From contig CAIUPP010000068.1 of NCBI GenBank assembly GCA_903901045.1, positions 26,751 to 90,750 of the forward strand: a DNA stretch of 64,000 nt, in the 5' to 3' direction. Shown in pieces: positions 51,810 to 59,519 of the stretch (its first letter is position 1; each line of letters starts with the position of its first letter). Origin of the DNA: an uncultured Planctomycetota bacterium. GTDB taxonomy: Bacteria; Planctomycetota; Brocadiia; CAIUPP01. The position numbers and the translations under genes are program-made. The notes beneath the pieces were generated by a model. The model saw only the letters and a program-made list of their open reading frames with translations, searched no databases and had not been told where the DNA came from.

Positions 51810-52859
51810 CTACTTTGCTTCACCGGCCTTGGGCGCGGTGGACTTCTTCATGAACTCCTGGCAGAACTTCAGCGCTTCTTCGCCGGGGAGTCCCTTTTCC
51901 TTCATCCGCTTGGCGTAGTCATCCAGAATCGGCTGCACCGCCTTGGCCCAGCGCGCGTTCTCCTCGGGGGTGAGCGCGATCATCTTGTTCCCCCGGGCGA
52001 CGGTGAACGCTTTGCCGCTGGCGTCCATCTCGTCCCAGCCCTTGCCGGTCTTGGGAATCCACTCCTGGTTCACTTTTTCGATGATCTGCTGAATGTCCTT
52101 GGGAAGCGCGTTCCACTTGTCCTTGTTCATCGCGACGAAGAAGGCGGTGGAATAGGCCGCGCCGTAGCACTCGGTGGAGTCCTTGACCACCTCGCCCCAG
52201 CGCCACCCCTCCAGCGACTCCTGGGGGGCCATCGAGCCATCCACCACGCCGCGGCTGAGCGCGTCGTACGTTTCGCCCATGGGCATCGCCACGGGGGTGC
52301 CGCCGAGCGCTTCGACGATCTTCGCGGCCAGGCCGGTGCAGCGGATCTTCATTCCCTTGAGGTCCTCCAGCGACGTCACCGGCTTCTTGGTGTGGAGGAA
52401 CCCCGGCCCATGCGCGTGGAGGTACATGATCTTGACGTTATCGAATTCCTTCGGCTGGAACTTCTGGTAGTACGCGTTGATGAGTTCCGTGGCCTCGGCG
52501 CCCGAGGTGTAGCCCAGCGGCAGGTCGATCACCTCGGAGAGCGGGAACTTGCCGCGCGTGTAGCCCAGCACGGACATGCCGATGTCGGAGATTCCCTTCT
52601 CCACGCCGTCATAGCACTTGTCCGCCGGGGTCAGGGTGCCGCCGGCGAAGAGGGTGATCTTCACGCGCCCGTCGGTGCGCTTCTCGATCTCCTTGGCCCA
52701 GTCGGTCGCCAGCAGCGTGTTTTTGTGCATGGCGGGGAAGAAGATCGAATAGGTCAGCGTGATCTGCTTTGGGGGAGTTGCTTCCGCTGCGGCAAACAGC
52801 GAGGCCGCAAACGCGACGGCGCACAGCAGCGCCAAGGCCATCCACTTCGTGCTTCTCAT
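51810..52859 (-). CDS. dctP: TRAP transporter substrate-binding protein DctP
   Basis: The 349-aa periplasmic protein has a signal peptide (MALALLCAVAFAASLFAAAEA). TRAP receptor motifs are present: ITLTYSIFFPAMHKNTLLAT, DWAKEIEKRTDGRVKITLF, LKGMKIRCTGLAAKIVEALG (with the substrate Arg) and YDALSRGVVDGSMAP. It delivers an organic acid to DctQM. SD AAGGAGAA. It has its own promoter (52917-52945). A small lysine- and proline-rich tail ends the protein. Confidence 0.95.
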   Translation of the reverse strand: MRSTKWMALALLCAVAFAASLFAAAEATPPKQITLTYSIFFPAMHKNTLLATDWAKEIEKRTDGRVKITLFAGGTLTPADKCYDGVEKGISDIGMSVLGYTRGKFPLSEVIDLPLGYTSGAEATELINAYYQKFQPKEFDNVKIMYLHAHGPGFLHTKKPVTSLEDLKGMKIRCTGLAAKIVEALGGTPVAMPMGETYDALSRGVVDGSMAPQESLEGWRWGEVVKDSTECYGAAYSTAFFVAMNKDKWNALPKDIQQIIEKVNQEWIPKTGKGWDEMDASGKAFTVARGNKMIALTPEENARWAKAVQPILDDYAKRMKEKGLPGEEALKFCQEFMKKSTAPKAGEAK

Positions 52860-52884
52860 CCGGTTCTCCTTTTGCCTGTATTAT

Positions 52885-52900
52885 TTGCGCAAGTTGCGCA
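52885..52900. promoter_or_regulatory. Tandem TTGCGCA element in the dctP leader
   Basis: TTGCGCAA followed at nine-base spacing by TTGCGCA, between the predicted start point and the SD of dctP. The first copy is itself a palindrome; an operator is likely. Confidence 0.45.
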
Positions 52901-52916
52901 CATAGATTGAAGCCAA

Positions 52917-52945
52917 AATATAGGCAAACTGGGCAGGGATTGCAA
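52917..52945 (-). promoter_or_regulatory. Promoter of the dctPQM operon
   Basis: On the minus strand TTGCAA (52940-52945) and TATATT (52917-52922), spacer 17. Confidence 0.65.
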
Positions 52946-52966
52946 GCGGAGGAGGAGGAAAAGGGG

Positions 52967-53094
52967 GCAGGGGGCTGTTGAAAAAGTGTAGCGCGGGTTA
53001 TCAAACCCGCGTGCGCAGACCGAGAAGCTCGCGCCATTTATGCATTGACCATGCGATCGGGTGCGTTTGCGGGGCTTCTTCAACAGCCCCGCAG
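52967..53094. mobile_element. MITE-like element, 120 bp, with 4-bp target duplication
   Basis: Perfect 12-bp terminal inverted repeats GGGGCTGTTGAA (52971-52982) and TTCAACAGCCCC (53079-53090), flanked on both sides by GCAG (52967-52970, 53091-53094). The interior has a hairpin GCGGGTT-ATCA-AACCCGC. It has no coding capacity. Termini of the GGCTGTTGAA kind are known from several insertion-sequence families such as IS1182-like ones. Confidence 0.75.
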
Positions 53095-53108
53095 GCATGG
53101 ATAAATGG

Positions 53109-53206
53109 TCATTGCGAGGCCGAGCGGCCTAACGGAAAAGCAGAAGATTGCCACGTCGTTTCCCTGCCCTTCGACTTCGCTCAGGGCGGGGAACTCCTCG
53201 CAATGA
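53109..53206. repeat. Intergenic repeat with TCATTGCGAGG / CCTCGCAATGA termini
   Basis: Perfect 11-bp inverted ends 98 bp apart, enclosing a CCCTTCGACTTCGCTCAGGG-like segment. Such units are scattered in many uncultured bacterial genomes; no gene. Confidence 0.65.
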
Positions 53207-53219
53207 CTTCTTGTTGACG

Positions 53220-53241
53220 GGGGCAAGGCATGTCTTGCCCC
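53220..53241. repeat. GGGGCAAG-GCATGT-CTTGCCCC palindrome
   Basis: 8-bp arms, followed by TACAACCG. The flank resembles that of the palindrome at 51775 (CTGCAACCG). Third repeat unit within 300 bases. Confidence 0.65.
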
Positions 53242-53284
53242 TACAACCGCGGCGATTGGCAGGGACAAGCAGCGCGCTCCACCG

Positions 53285-54397
53285 TCACCGACTTCGCCAG
53301 CGCGCGACTACCTCTTCATAGTAGCGCTCGTATCCTTCGGCGGTTCGATCCCAGGTGAACTGTTCGGCCCAGCGTCGGGCGTTGTGGCCGAGGGTGTGGC
53401 GCAGGGGGGCGTCATCGACGAGGCGTCCCATCGCGTCGGCGAGTGCGGGGGTGTCCTCATAGGGCACGAGGAGGCCCGTCTCGCCGTCACGGATGACGTC
53501 GCACACCCCCACCGTGTTGAACCCGATGGCGGGCTTGCCGCAAGCGCCCGCTTCATTCACGACGATGGGCCATCCTTCGCGCCGCGAGGGGATGCACAGG
53601 GCCAAACAGCGTCGCAGGAGGTCGCTCCGGGCGGAACCGGTGACCCAGCCTGCCCAGGTGATCGCCTGCCCGAGACCGCGCTCCTCAGCCATCCGGCGAA
53701 GTTTCTGCTCCTCCGGGCCGGAACCGGCAATCACCAGACCGATCCGGGGGTGGCGTTGCTTGAAAAGGGAGTAGGCGTCGAGGAGACAGTCCAGTCCCTT
53801 GTGCTCGATGTCCAACCGCCCGAGGAACAAGAGGCAGGGCGCTTCCTCGCTCTCCAGCGCGAACAACTCCTGATCCACGCCGAGGGGGACCACGCGGACG
53901 TCAATCCCGTTTCCCAGCTTCTCGCGCAGCAGCCGCTCCAGACCTGGGGCGACGGCGATGAAGTGGCGATGCCCTCGCAGGTTCCGGCGCAGGAGCGCAG
54001 TGAGGATAGGGCTGAGGGCTCGGAACCTGCGCGCCGAGCCGTACAGGTCCAGCCCGATGTCGGCGATGGAAGGTCCGCGCGTGAGCGTCCCGGCGAAGGT
54101 CGGGCAGAAGGGGCTGACGCTGTCCACGAGGAGGTCGTGGTCTCTCCTCAGCGCGCGCAGCCCCGCGCGGACGCCGTAACAAATCTGGCTCTGGATGCGC
54201 CCCAGGCCGGGCCCGGCGTGGAGGTAGCGGACGCCGTCGATGACCTGCTCGCGCGGCGCGCCGGGCCAACCGCCGGTCATGACGGTCACCTCGTGGCGTC
54301 GGCAGAGACGGCGGTAGATTTCATGGACGTACTTCGCCCCGCCCCCGCCCAGCCAGGGATTCTGAGGATGATCATACTGGAGGTGGAGGATTCTCAT
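53285..54397 (-). CDS. GT4-type glycosyltransferase
   Basis: A 370-aa GT-B enzyme. The N-terminal half has LGGGGAKYVHEIYRRLCRRH; the C-terminal half has LFLGRLDIEHKGLDCLLDAY, then VIAGSGPEEQKL and the sugar-nucleotide motif IPSRREGWPIVVNEAGACGK (E-x7-E type). The family transfers a sugar from a nucleotide donor to glycolipid or polysaccharide. The ATG at 54397 overlaps the preceding gene stop by four bases. Last gene of a four-gene minus-strand envelope glycan operon. Confidence 0.93.
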   Translation of the reverse strand: MRILHLQYDHPQNPWLGGGGAKYVHEIYRRLCRRHEVTVMTGGWPGAPREQVIDGVRYLHAGPGLGRIQSQICYGVRAGLRALRRDHDLLVDSVSPFCPTFAGTLTRGPSIADIGLDLYGSARRFRALSPILTALLRRNLRGHRHFIAVAPGLERLLREKLGNGIDVRVVPLGVDQELFALESEEAPCLLFLGRLDIEHKGLDCLLDAYSLFKQRHPRIGLVIAGSGPEEQKLRRMAEERGLGQAITWAGWVTGSARSDLLRRCLALCIPSRREGWPIVVNEAGACGKPAIGFNTVGVCDVIRDGETGLLVPYEDTPALADAMGRLVDDAPLRHTLGHNARRWAEQFTWDRTAEGYERYYEEVVARWRSR

Positions 54398-56085
54398 TGG
54401 AATGCCTGCTGGAGCTGCGTGCGGTCGATGCCATGCTGGACGGGGGGCGGCATGTGCGTCACGGGCGGGGCAGGCGGAATATCGCGGATCTCGATCGCCT
54501 TGCCATTCTCTATGCGATACAGCACCCAGTACGGATTCGTCGGAATGTTCCGCTGCCCGGTCAGCCATCGTTGCAGCGCGGGCACGCGGAAGTGCCAGAG
54601 CCGCCAGGGGGAGATGGGGGAGCGGAGAAGGAAATAGTGGATGCCGCGCTTCTCGGCCCACCTCACCAGTTGCGGCGAGGGGCCATACAGCCCGACCCGC
54701 CCCGGCGTGGGGACGATGATGTGGTCGGTCATCATGGCGGAGGTTGCCATTCCCACCTTGTTGTAGGTGAGTATCAGCATGTTGTCGTACAATCCGTTGA
54801 GGGCGATGATTTCCTCCGGCGGAATGTTCCGGCGGACATATTGCGAGATGGCGATCAGCGGCTCATACTCCCCCGCGAGGTAGACGGAATAGAAATTCCG
54901 CGAGCGCATCACAACCATGTCGATGGCGTACAGCGTGAGGTTGCAGAAGAGGACGGAGCCGATCACCACGGCGAGCGCCGCGGACTTCCAGCGCAACGCC
55001 GGGAAGGAGTGCTCGCTCCGCAGCCAGTCGGCGACGAGGTCGAGGCCGTTCCAGAATGCCAGCAGGAACAGCGGAATGAACGGCACGAGGTATCTTCCCT
55101 CCGGGATGTCCCAGCGGCCCATGAGCACCACGAGGTAGAGGAGAACGCCGCTCATCAGCCATTGCTTCCGCCGGGCCTCTGCGACGGTGAATGTGAGGAT
55201 GAAGGGCCAGAGGAACCAGCCCGCGAGGATCGCCGTCGTCAGCAGCGCCGGGCTCCAGACGATCCGTTTCGTCGTCGGCCAGAGAATGTCGGCCATCCAG
55301 AGACCCGCATTGGAGAGGTTCCCGAGTTGATTGAGGACGGACCCACCGCTGTTGAGGGGGAAGCGGTAGGTGGTCCAGACGATGGGGTTGTTCTCTTCCA
55401 GCCCCACCGTGGCGCCATAGAGGATCGCGAAGGTGGCGAAGGTGGCGGCTAGGCTGAGCCAGAGGCAGAGCCATTGGCGGTTCCGCCGGGGCCAGAACTC
55501 CCCCGAGAGCAGCATGGCCGCGACGCCGGCCACGGCGAGAAGCCCAAGCCACCGGATGGCGACAAGGGAGGCGCACAGGAGCGCCACTAGCGCCATGCGC
55601 CACCACTCGCCGCGCCCTTCGACGACTTGCCGGGCCAGAAAGAGCGCGGTCGCCAGCAAAAGCAGGAAGATACTCTCGCTGTAGAGCAGATAGGCGTTGG
55701 AGAACCACCACCAGAGCGTGGCGCTGGTGAAGACGCAGAGGAAGGCTCGCCTCGGCGTGGTCAATCGAAGCAGGAGCAGGTAATACATGAGCGCCGCGCC
55801 GAGCAGCAGCAGCTTGGCCACGGCGTTGAAGACCCAGAAGCTCGTCGTGAAGTGGAGGATGCCGGCGAGGATCAGCGCCCAGCCGGGGGGATAATGGACG
55901 ATGGGGGCTCCGTCGAAGGTGTATCCGTTGCCGGCCAGCAGGTTGCGCGCCGCGCCCATGTAGACTTCCGAATCGCCGCTGGCCGACCAGTAGCCGTTCT
56001 GCAGCAGGGCGTACAGGAGGGTGAGGAGCGCAATCAGCAGCGCGCCGTACCGGAGCTTCAGGGAGTGCAGGGATGGCAGGGGCAT
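54394..56085 (-). CDS. Polytopic GT39/ArnT-like glycosyltransferase
   Basis: The 563-aa protein has about 11 hydrophobic segments and the GT-C signature early on: DSEVYMGAARNLLAGNGYTF with acidic residues in the first periplasmic loop, then PIVHYPPGWALILAG. The C-terminal 150 residues are soluble and probably periplasmic. The family uses polyprenyl-phosphate sugars to modify lipid A, proteins or glycans. It lies between the GT9 gene (4 bp away) and GT4 (4 bp overlap). Confidence 0.9.
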   Translation of the reverse strand: MPLPSLHSLKLRYGALLIALLTLLYALLQNGYWSASGDSEVYMGAARNLLAGNGYTFDGAPIVHYPPGWALILAGILHFTTSFWVFNAVAKLLLLGAALMYYLLLLRLTTPRRAFLCVFTSATLWWWFSNAYLLYSESIFLLLLATALFLARQVVEGRGEWWRMALVALLCASLVAIRWLGLLAVAGVAAMLLSGEFWPRRNRQWLCLWLSLAATFATFAILYGATVGLEENNPIVWTTYRFPLNSGGSVLNQLGNLSNAGLWMADILWPTTKRIVWSPALLTTAILAGWFLWPFILTFTVAEARRKQWLMSGVLLYLVVLMGRWDIPEGRYLVPFIPLFLLAFWNGLDLVADWLRSEHSFPALRWKSAALAVVIGSVLFCNLTLYAIDMVVMRSRNFYSVYLAGEYEPLIAISQYVRRNIPPEEIIALNGLYDNMLILTYNKVGMATSAMMTDHIIVPTPGRVGLYGPSPQLVRWAEKRGIHYFLLRSPISPWRLWHFRVPALQRWLTGQRNIPTNPYWVLYRIENGKAIEIRDIPPAPPVTHMPPPVQHGIDRTQLQQAFQ

Positions 56086-56089
56086 GCTC

Positions 56090-57178
56090 CTACCCTCGTG
56101 GTGCGTTCAAGAGCGTGCGGATTTCAGCCACGACCACGGAGGGGGTCAGGCTGCCCCAGCAGACGGGGTGTTTGCACTCGATGGATGAATTGGCCGTGTG
56201 GAACGGATAGCGATAGCAGGGGATGCGCGCGCAACTGCCGCCGACCAGAACCTTGCTGCCGGGCCAGACCGGCGCGGTGTTCTTCGGACTGGTGGGGCCG
56301 AAGAGCGCCAGCACGGGGGTGTGCAGCGCCGAGGCGATGTGCATGATGCCGCTGTCGTTGCAGAGAAGCAGGTCGCAACGTTCGATCAGCCCGGCGATCT
56401 GGCGGATAGGCGCCTGGGGGAAGTGGACGTGGTCCAGCCCCTCCCGCTCCACCGATTGCACCAACTGCGGCAGGAGGGAGACCTCGTCGGGACCGGTGAG
56501 CATGAAGACGGACGCGTTCAATTCCCGCCTCAGCCGCATGATCGTCTCCACGTAATTCTCCAGCGGCCAGCGTTTCGCCTTTTGCCGCCGTCCGGGCTTG
56601 TCGCCGGAGCCGGGATGCACGGCAATGGCGGGCCGCAGGGGGGCTGCGCGCTGCCAGAGCTCCTCGGCGAAGGCGCGGTCCTGGGCGGTCAGGTATATCC
56701 GCGGCCGGGGCAACTCTCCCGTGGCGTCGGAGTCGGTGTTGACCAGCCGGAGGTTCTGGCGGATCTGGTGCAGTTCCCCCGCGGCCGGGACGCTGTGCGT
56801 GCGGAGCCATTCCATGGTGGGGGCCGGGGCGTCGGGGTAGGAATGCGCCACCCGCGTCTGCGCGCCGATCAGCCGTTCGAGTATGCCGAAGTGCGGCTTG
56901 TTGGAGGGGTACACGGTGATGGAAACGTCGTACCGCCTGCGGCGCAACTCCATCACCACTCCGAACGCGTTGCGGAAGCCCTGGCTGTACCCCAGGTCGA
57001 AGATGTGGTTGAGGCTGGGATTCCCCTGGAGCATCGAGCAGGTGCCGGAGCCGTCGGTGAGCAGGTCAATTGTCGCCTGCGGCCTCAGGCGGCGGAGCTC
57101 CTCCATTGCCGGGGTGGCCAGGAGGGAATCTCCCATCCCTGAGACGGAGATGATCAATATTTTCGCGCGATCTTCCAT
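56090..57178 (-). CDS. GT9 heptosyltransferase-type glycosyltransferase
   Basis: A 362-aa enzyme with the GT9 pattern: ILIISVSGMGDSLLATPAME, IAVHPGSGDKPGRRQKAKRW, and CDLLLCNDSGIMHIASALHT with LALFGPTSP. This is the WaaF/WaaC family, building the lipopolysaccharide inner core by heptose transfer. A Cys-rich insert near the end (GGSCARIPCYRYPFHTANSS, IECKHPVCW) is common in GT9 relatives. Second gene of the glycan operon. Confidence 0.95.
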   Translation of the reverse strand: MEDRAKILIISVSGMGDSLLATPAMEELRRLRPQATIDLLTDGSGTCSMLQGNPSLNHIFDLGYSQGFRNAFGVVMELRRRRYDVSITVYPSNKPHFGILERLIGAQTRVAHSYPDAPAPTMEWLRTHSVPAAGELHQIRQNLRLVNTDSDATGELPRPRIYLTAQDRAFAEELWQRAAPLRPAIAVHPGSGDKPGRRQKAKRWPLENYVETIMRLRRELNASVFMLTGPDEVSLLPQLVQSVEREGLDHVHFPQAPIRQIAGLIERCDLLLCNDSGIMHIASALHTPVLALFGPTSPKNTAPVWPGSKVLVGGSCARIPCYRYPFHTANSSIECKHPVCWGSLTPSVVVAEIRTLLNAPRG

Positions 57179-57237
57179 AATTCCGCAGCACCGAAATCAG
57201 GAGTGAGAAAACCGCCGACGTCCCCGGCGCGACCGGA

Positions 57238-58158
57238 TCAAGCGCCTGCGCCGAGTTCGCGCGTCAGCGAGTGGCTGTAATACAGCCCGCAACCGAAGAC
57301 GACGGCCATGGATGCCGCGCGCTGGACCAGCGCCGCCAGCAGCGCGATCTCCGCGGGCAGTCCGATGAGAGAGCTCGTGTATGAAACGAAACCCTCCTTG
57401 ATCCCCAGTCCTCCGGGGGTCAGCGGCAGGAGGATGGCGAACGCTCCGACGCATTGCACAATCAGCGCCTGGAGGAAAGTGATCTCCGCGCCGATCGCGC
57501 GGCAGCATACGAAATAGCCTGCGGCGGCGGCCGCGATCTTGGGCAATTGAACGGCCGTTCCGGAGAGGAGAAGACCGCTCCGCCGGTACAGGCGCTCCAT
57601 TCCGCCGCTGAATGCCGCGATCCTCTCCTTGAACCGTCCCAACGGGAGACGCCTGCCGATCCGCGGCAACAGGATCAAGGCCGATGCGCCGGCGATCGGC
57701 ACGGCAAGCAGCAGGAGGGCCGCGCCGCTCGCCCGCGACTCCCAGAGCAGGCAGGCGCCTGCGCCGACCAGCGAGAAGAGGCTCAGGTTCAGAACGTTCG
57801 CAACGACGAACATCGAGCCGAAATGCGTGTAGGCGAGCCCGCGCTTCTTCAGGTAATAGGCCCGGGCCCCGGTGGCTGCGCGGCCCGGCAGGAAATAGTC
57901 GTACAGGTCGTTGCATGCCGTCAGCCCGAACCACTCCCGGAAGGTCAGCGTCAGGTCGAAGGCCGCGCAGAACTGCCTGAGTTGCATTCCCTGAAGCAGT
58001 TCCTCCGAAAGCGCCAGGCAGAGCAGCAGCGCCAGGGAAATGGGGGGAATCGATCGCAACGAAAGCAGCGACTCCCGATGCCCCGTCACGTACCACGCGG
58101 CGGCCGCGGCCAGGAGCGCCAGGAAAATCCACCGCAGCGTCGATTTCATTGAAGGCAT
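57238..58158 (-). CDS. YbhN/LPG-synthase-like integral membrane protein (flippase-like)
   Basis: The 306-aa protein has about 8 membrane segments, in the UPF0104/DUF2029-like AglD-YbhN family (LLPLTPGGLGIKEGFVSY is the family's diagnostic PGGxG...E string). Members are suspected to move or modify lipid-linked substrates. Of the ATGs at 58176, 58158 and 58149, the second is chosen because the promoter at 58195-58224 predicts a transcript start near 58188, too close to 58176. First gene of the glycan operon. Confidence 0.88.
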   Translation of the reverse strand: MPSMKSTLRWIFLALLAAAAAWYVTGHRESLLSLRSIPPISLALLLCLALSEELLQGMQLRQFCAAFDLTLTFREWFGLTACNDLYDYFLPGRAATGARAYYLKKRGLAYTHFGSMFVVANVLNLSLFSLVGAGACLLWESRASGAALLLLAVPIAGASALILLPRIGRRLPLGRFKERIAAFSGGMERLYRRSGLLLSGTAVQLPKIAAAAAGYFVCCRAIGAEITFLQALIVQCVGAFAILLPLTPGGLGIKEGFVSYTSSLIGLPAEIALLAALVQRAASMAVVFGCGLYYSHSLTRELGAGA

Positions 58159-58194
58159 GTAATGCACCGCAACCATTGTGAACGCCTGTTCATG

Positions 58195-58224
58195 CTTATA
58201 CCGCGCTTTTCCAGAGAGTGTCAA
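58195..58224 (-). promoter_or_regulatory. Promoter of the glycan operon
   Basis: On the minus strand TTGACA (58219-58224) and TATAAG (58195-58200), spacer 18. Confidence 0.7.
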
Positions 58225-58267
58225 GCGAGTCGGAACGGCCAAGTTGCGCGCGGGAGGGCGGAATGGA

Positions 58268-58350
58268 CCTTGCGAAGGTTCGTCTAATCCTTCGCAAGGT
58301 TCTCCCCGCGCCAACCAACCTTGCGAAGGGCCAAACGAGCCTTCGCAAGG
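58268..58350. repeat. Four helically phased 11-bp palindromes
   Basis: CCTTGCGAAGG (near-palindromic) at 58268-58278 and 58319-58329, and its reverse complement CCTTCGCAAGG at 58289-58299 and 58340-58350. Starts are 21, 30 and 21 bases apart, close to whole helical turns. They lie between the divergent promoters of the glycan operon and the NYN gene. Confidence 0.9.
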
Positions 58351-58369
58351 TGAGAGCGGCGACTGGGCG

Positions 58370-58398
58370 TTGACAGGCCCGCGCGGGCCTGTTATCGT
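58370..58398 (+). promoter_or_regulatory. Promoter of the NYN gene with palindrome filling the spacer
   Basis: TTGACA (58370-58375) and TATCGT (58393-58398), spacer 17. The 20-bp perfect palindrome ACAGGCCCGCGCGGGCCTGT (58373-58392) fills the spacer. A leader of about 25 bases follows to SD CAGGAGA. Confidence 0.8.
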
Positions 58399-58429
58399 CC
58401 TATTAACCTACTCTTTTCAGGAGATTTTC

Positions 58430-59518
58430 ATGGCTCAAGGCGAACGGCATGACCTGGCGCTCTTCATCGACTTCGAAAACATCGCGCTGGGCCTGCGGGG
58501 CCGCGCCGATGCGCACTTCGACATCCAGAAAGTCCTCCAGCGCCTGCTGGAAATCGGCAACGTGCTGGTCAAGCGCGCCTATGCCGACTGGTCGCGCTTC
58601 GGCTCCTACACCAAGCCGTTCCACGAGGCGGCCATCGAGCTGATCGAAATTCCCCGGCGCGGCGACAGCGGCAAGAACTCCGCCGATATCCGGCTCTGCG
58701 TGGACGCGATGGACTTGTGCTACGCGAAGGAGCACATCGACACGTTTGTGATCGTGTCCGGCGACAGCGATTTTTCGCCGCTGGTCTCGAAGCTCCGCGA
58801 GAACGGGAAACGCGTCATCGGCCTCGGCCTGCGCGGAAGCACCTCGAACCTGCTGGTCTCCAACTGCGACGAATTCATCTTCTACGAATCGCTCGACCGC
58901 CACGTTGTCGCCGAGAAGCCCGCCGGACCGCAGGGCGTCCGCGGTGACAGGGAATCGCTGATGAAGCTGGTCGTCCAGACTGTCAGCGCGCTGCTGCGCG
59001 AAGGGCGCGACCCGATCCAGACCTCGCTGGTGAAGGACACCATCAAGCGGATGCAGCCCTCCTTCAACGAGTCGGATTACGGCTACCGCGCCTTCACGGA
59101 AGTGCTCGGAGACGCACAGTCGCGCAAGCTGATCCTGATGCGCGAGGATGCGCGAAGCGGCACCTACGTCGTTACGCTGCCCGCGGGCAACGCTCCTGCG
59201 AATGGGCAAGCCTCTTCCGCCGCTCGCGACCATGGGCAGGCGCGCCAGCAGACGCCGCCCGCTCCCGCTGCCGTCGTTGTCCAACCGCCGACGCCTGCGG
59301 TTGCGCCGAAGCCTGCTCCCGCTCCCGCCCCGGCGTCGGCCGCTCCGGTTGCGCCCGTGGCTGCTCCCGAGAAGGCCATTGAGTCGAAACCGGCTGCTGC
59401 CGCGGAACCCGCACCGGCCAGGAAGCCGCGCGCACGGAACCGCAGTCGCGCAAGCTCGACTTCCTCTGCGCGCCGCCGAGCTCCCGCAAAAGGCAAGACG
59501 AAATCTGAAAAGGGCTGA
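58430..59518 (+). CDS. NYN (PIN-like) nuclease with OST-HTH/LOTUS domain
   Basis: The 362-aa protein has an N-terminal NYN domain (about residues 7-155, LabA/YacP-like): FIDFENIALG (Asp14, Asn17), KNSADIRLCVDAMDL, and FVIVSGDSDFSPLVSKLREN (Asp112, Asp114), so the acidic metal site is complete. An OST-HTH/LOTUS RNA-binding domain follows (about 172-250, LVKDTIKRMQPSFNESDYG). The last ~110 residues are a low-complexity Pro/Ala linker and an Arg/Lys-rich end (SSARRRAPAKGKTK). A regulated ribonuclease is the likely role. Translationally coupled to the following DUF748 gene. Confidence 0.9.
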   Translation: MAQGERHDLALFIDFENIALGLRGRADAHFDIQKVLQRLLEIGNVLVKRAYADWSRFGSYTKPFHEAAIELIEIPRRGDSGKNSADIRLCVDAMDLCYAKEHIDTFVIVSGDSDFSPLVSKLRENGKRVIGLGLRGSTSNLLVSNCDEFIFYESLDRHVVAEKPAGPQGVRGDRESLMKLVVQTVSALLREGRDPIQTSLVKDTIKRMQPSFNESDYGYRAFTEVLGDAQSRKLILMREDARSGTYVVTLPAGNAPANGQASSAARDHGQARQQTPPAPAAVVVQPPTPAVAPKPAPAPAPASAAPVAPVAAPEKAIESKPAAAAEPAPARKPRARNRSRASSTSSARRRAPAKGKTKSEKG

Positions 59519-59519
59519 T

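Noticed and set aside
57684..57980. Plus-strand ORFs within the flippase-like gene
   Set aside because: Antisense to a membrane protein with clear hydrophobic periodicity.
58268..58350. CRISPR array reading of the four repeats
   Set aside because: Repeats are 11 bp, alternate in orientation and have 10-19-bp spacers, unlike CRISPR.
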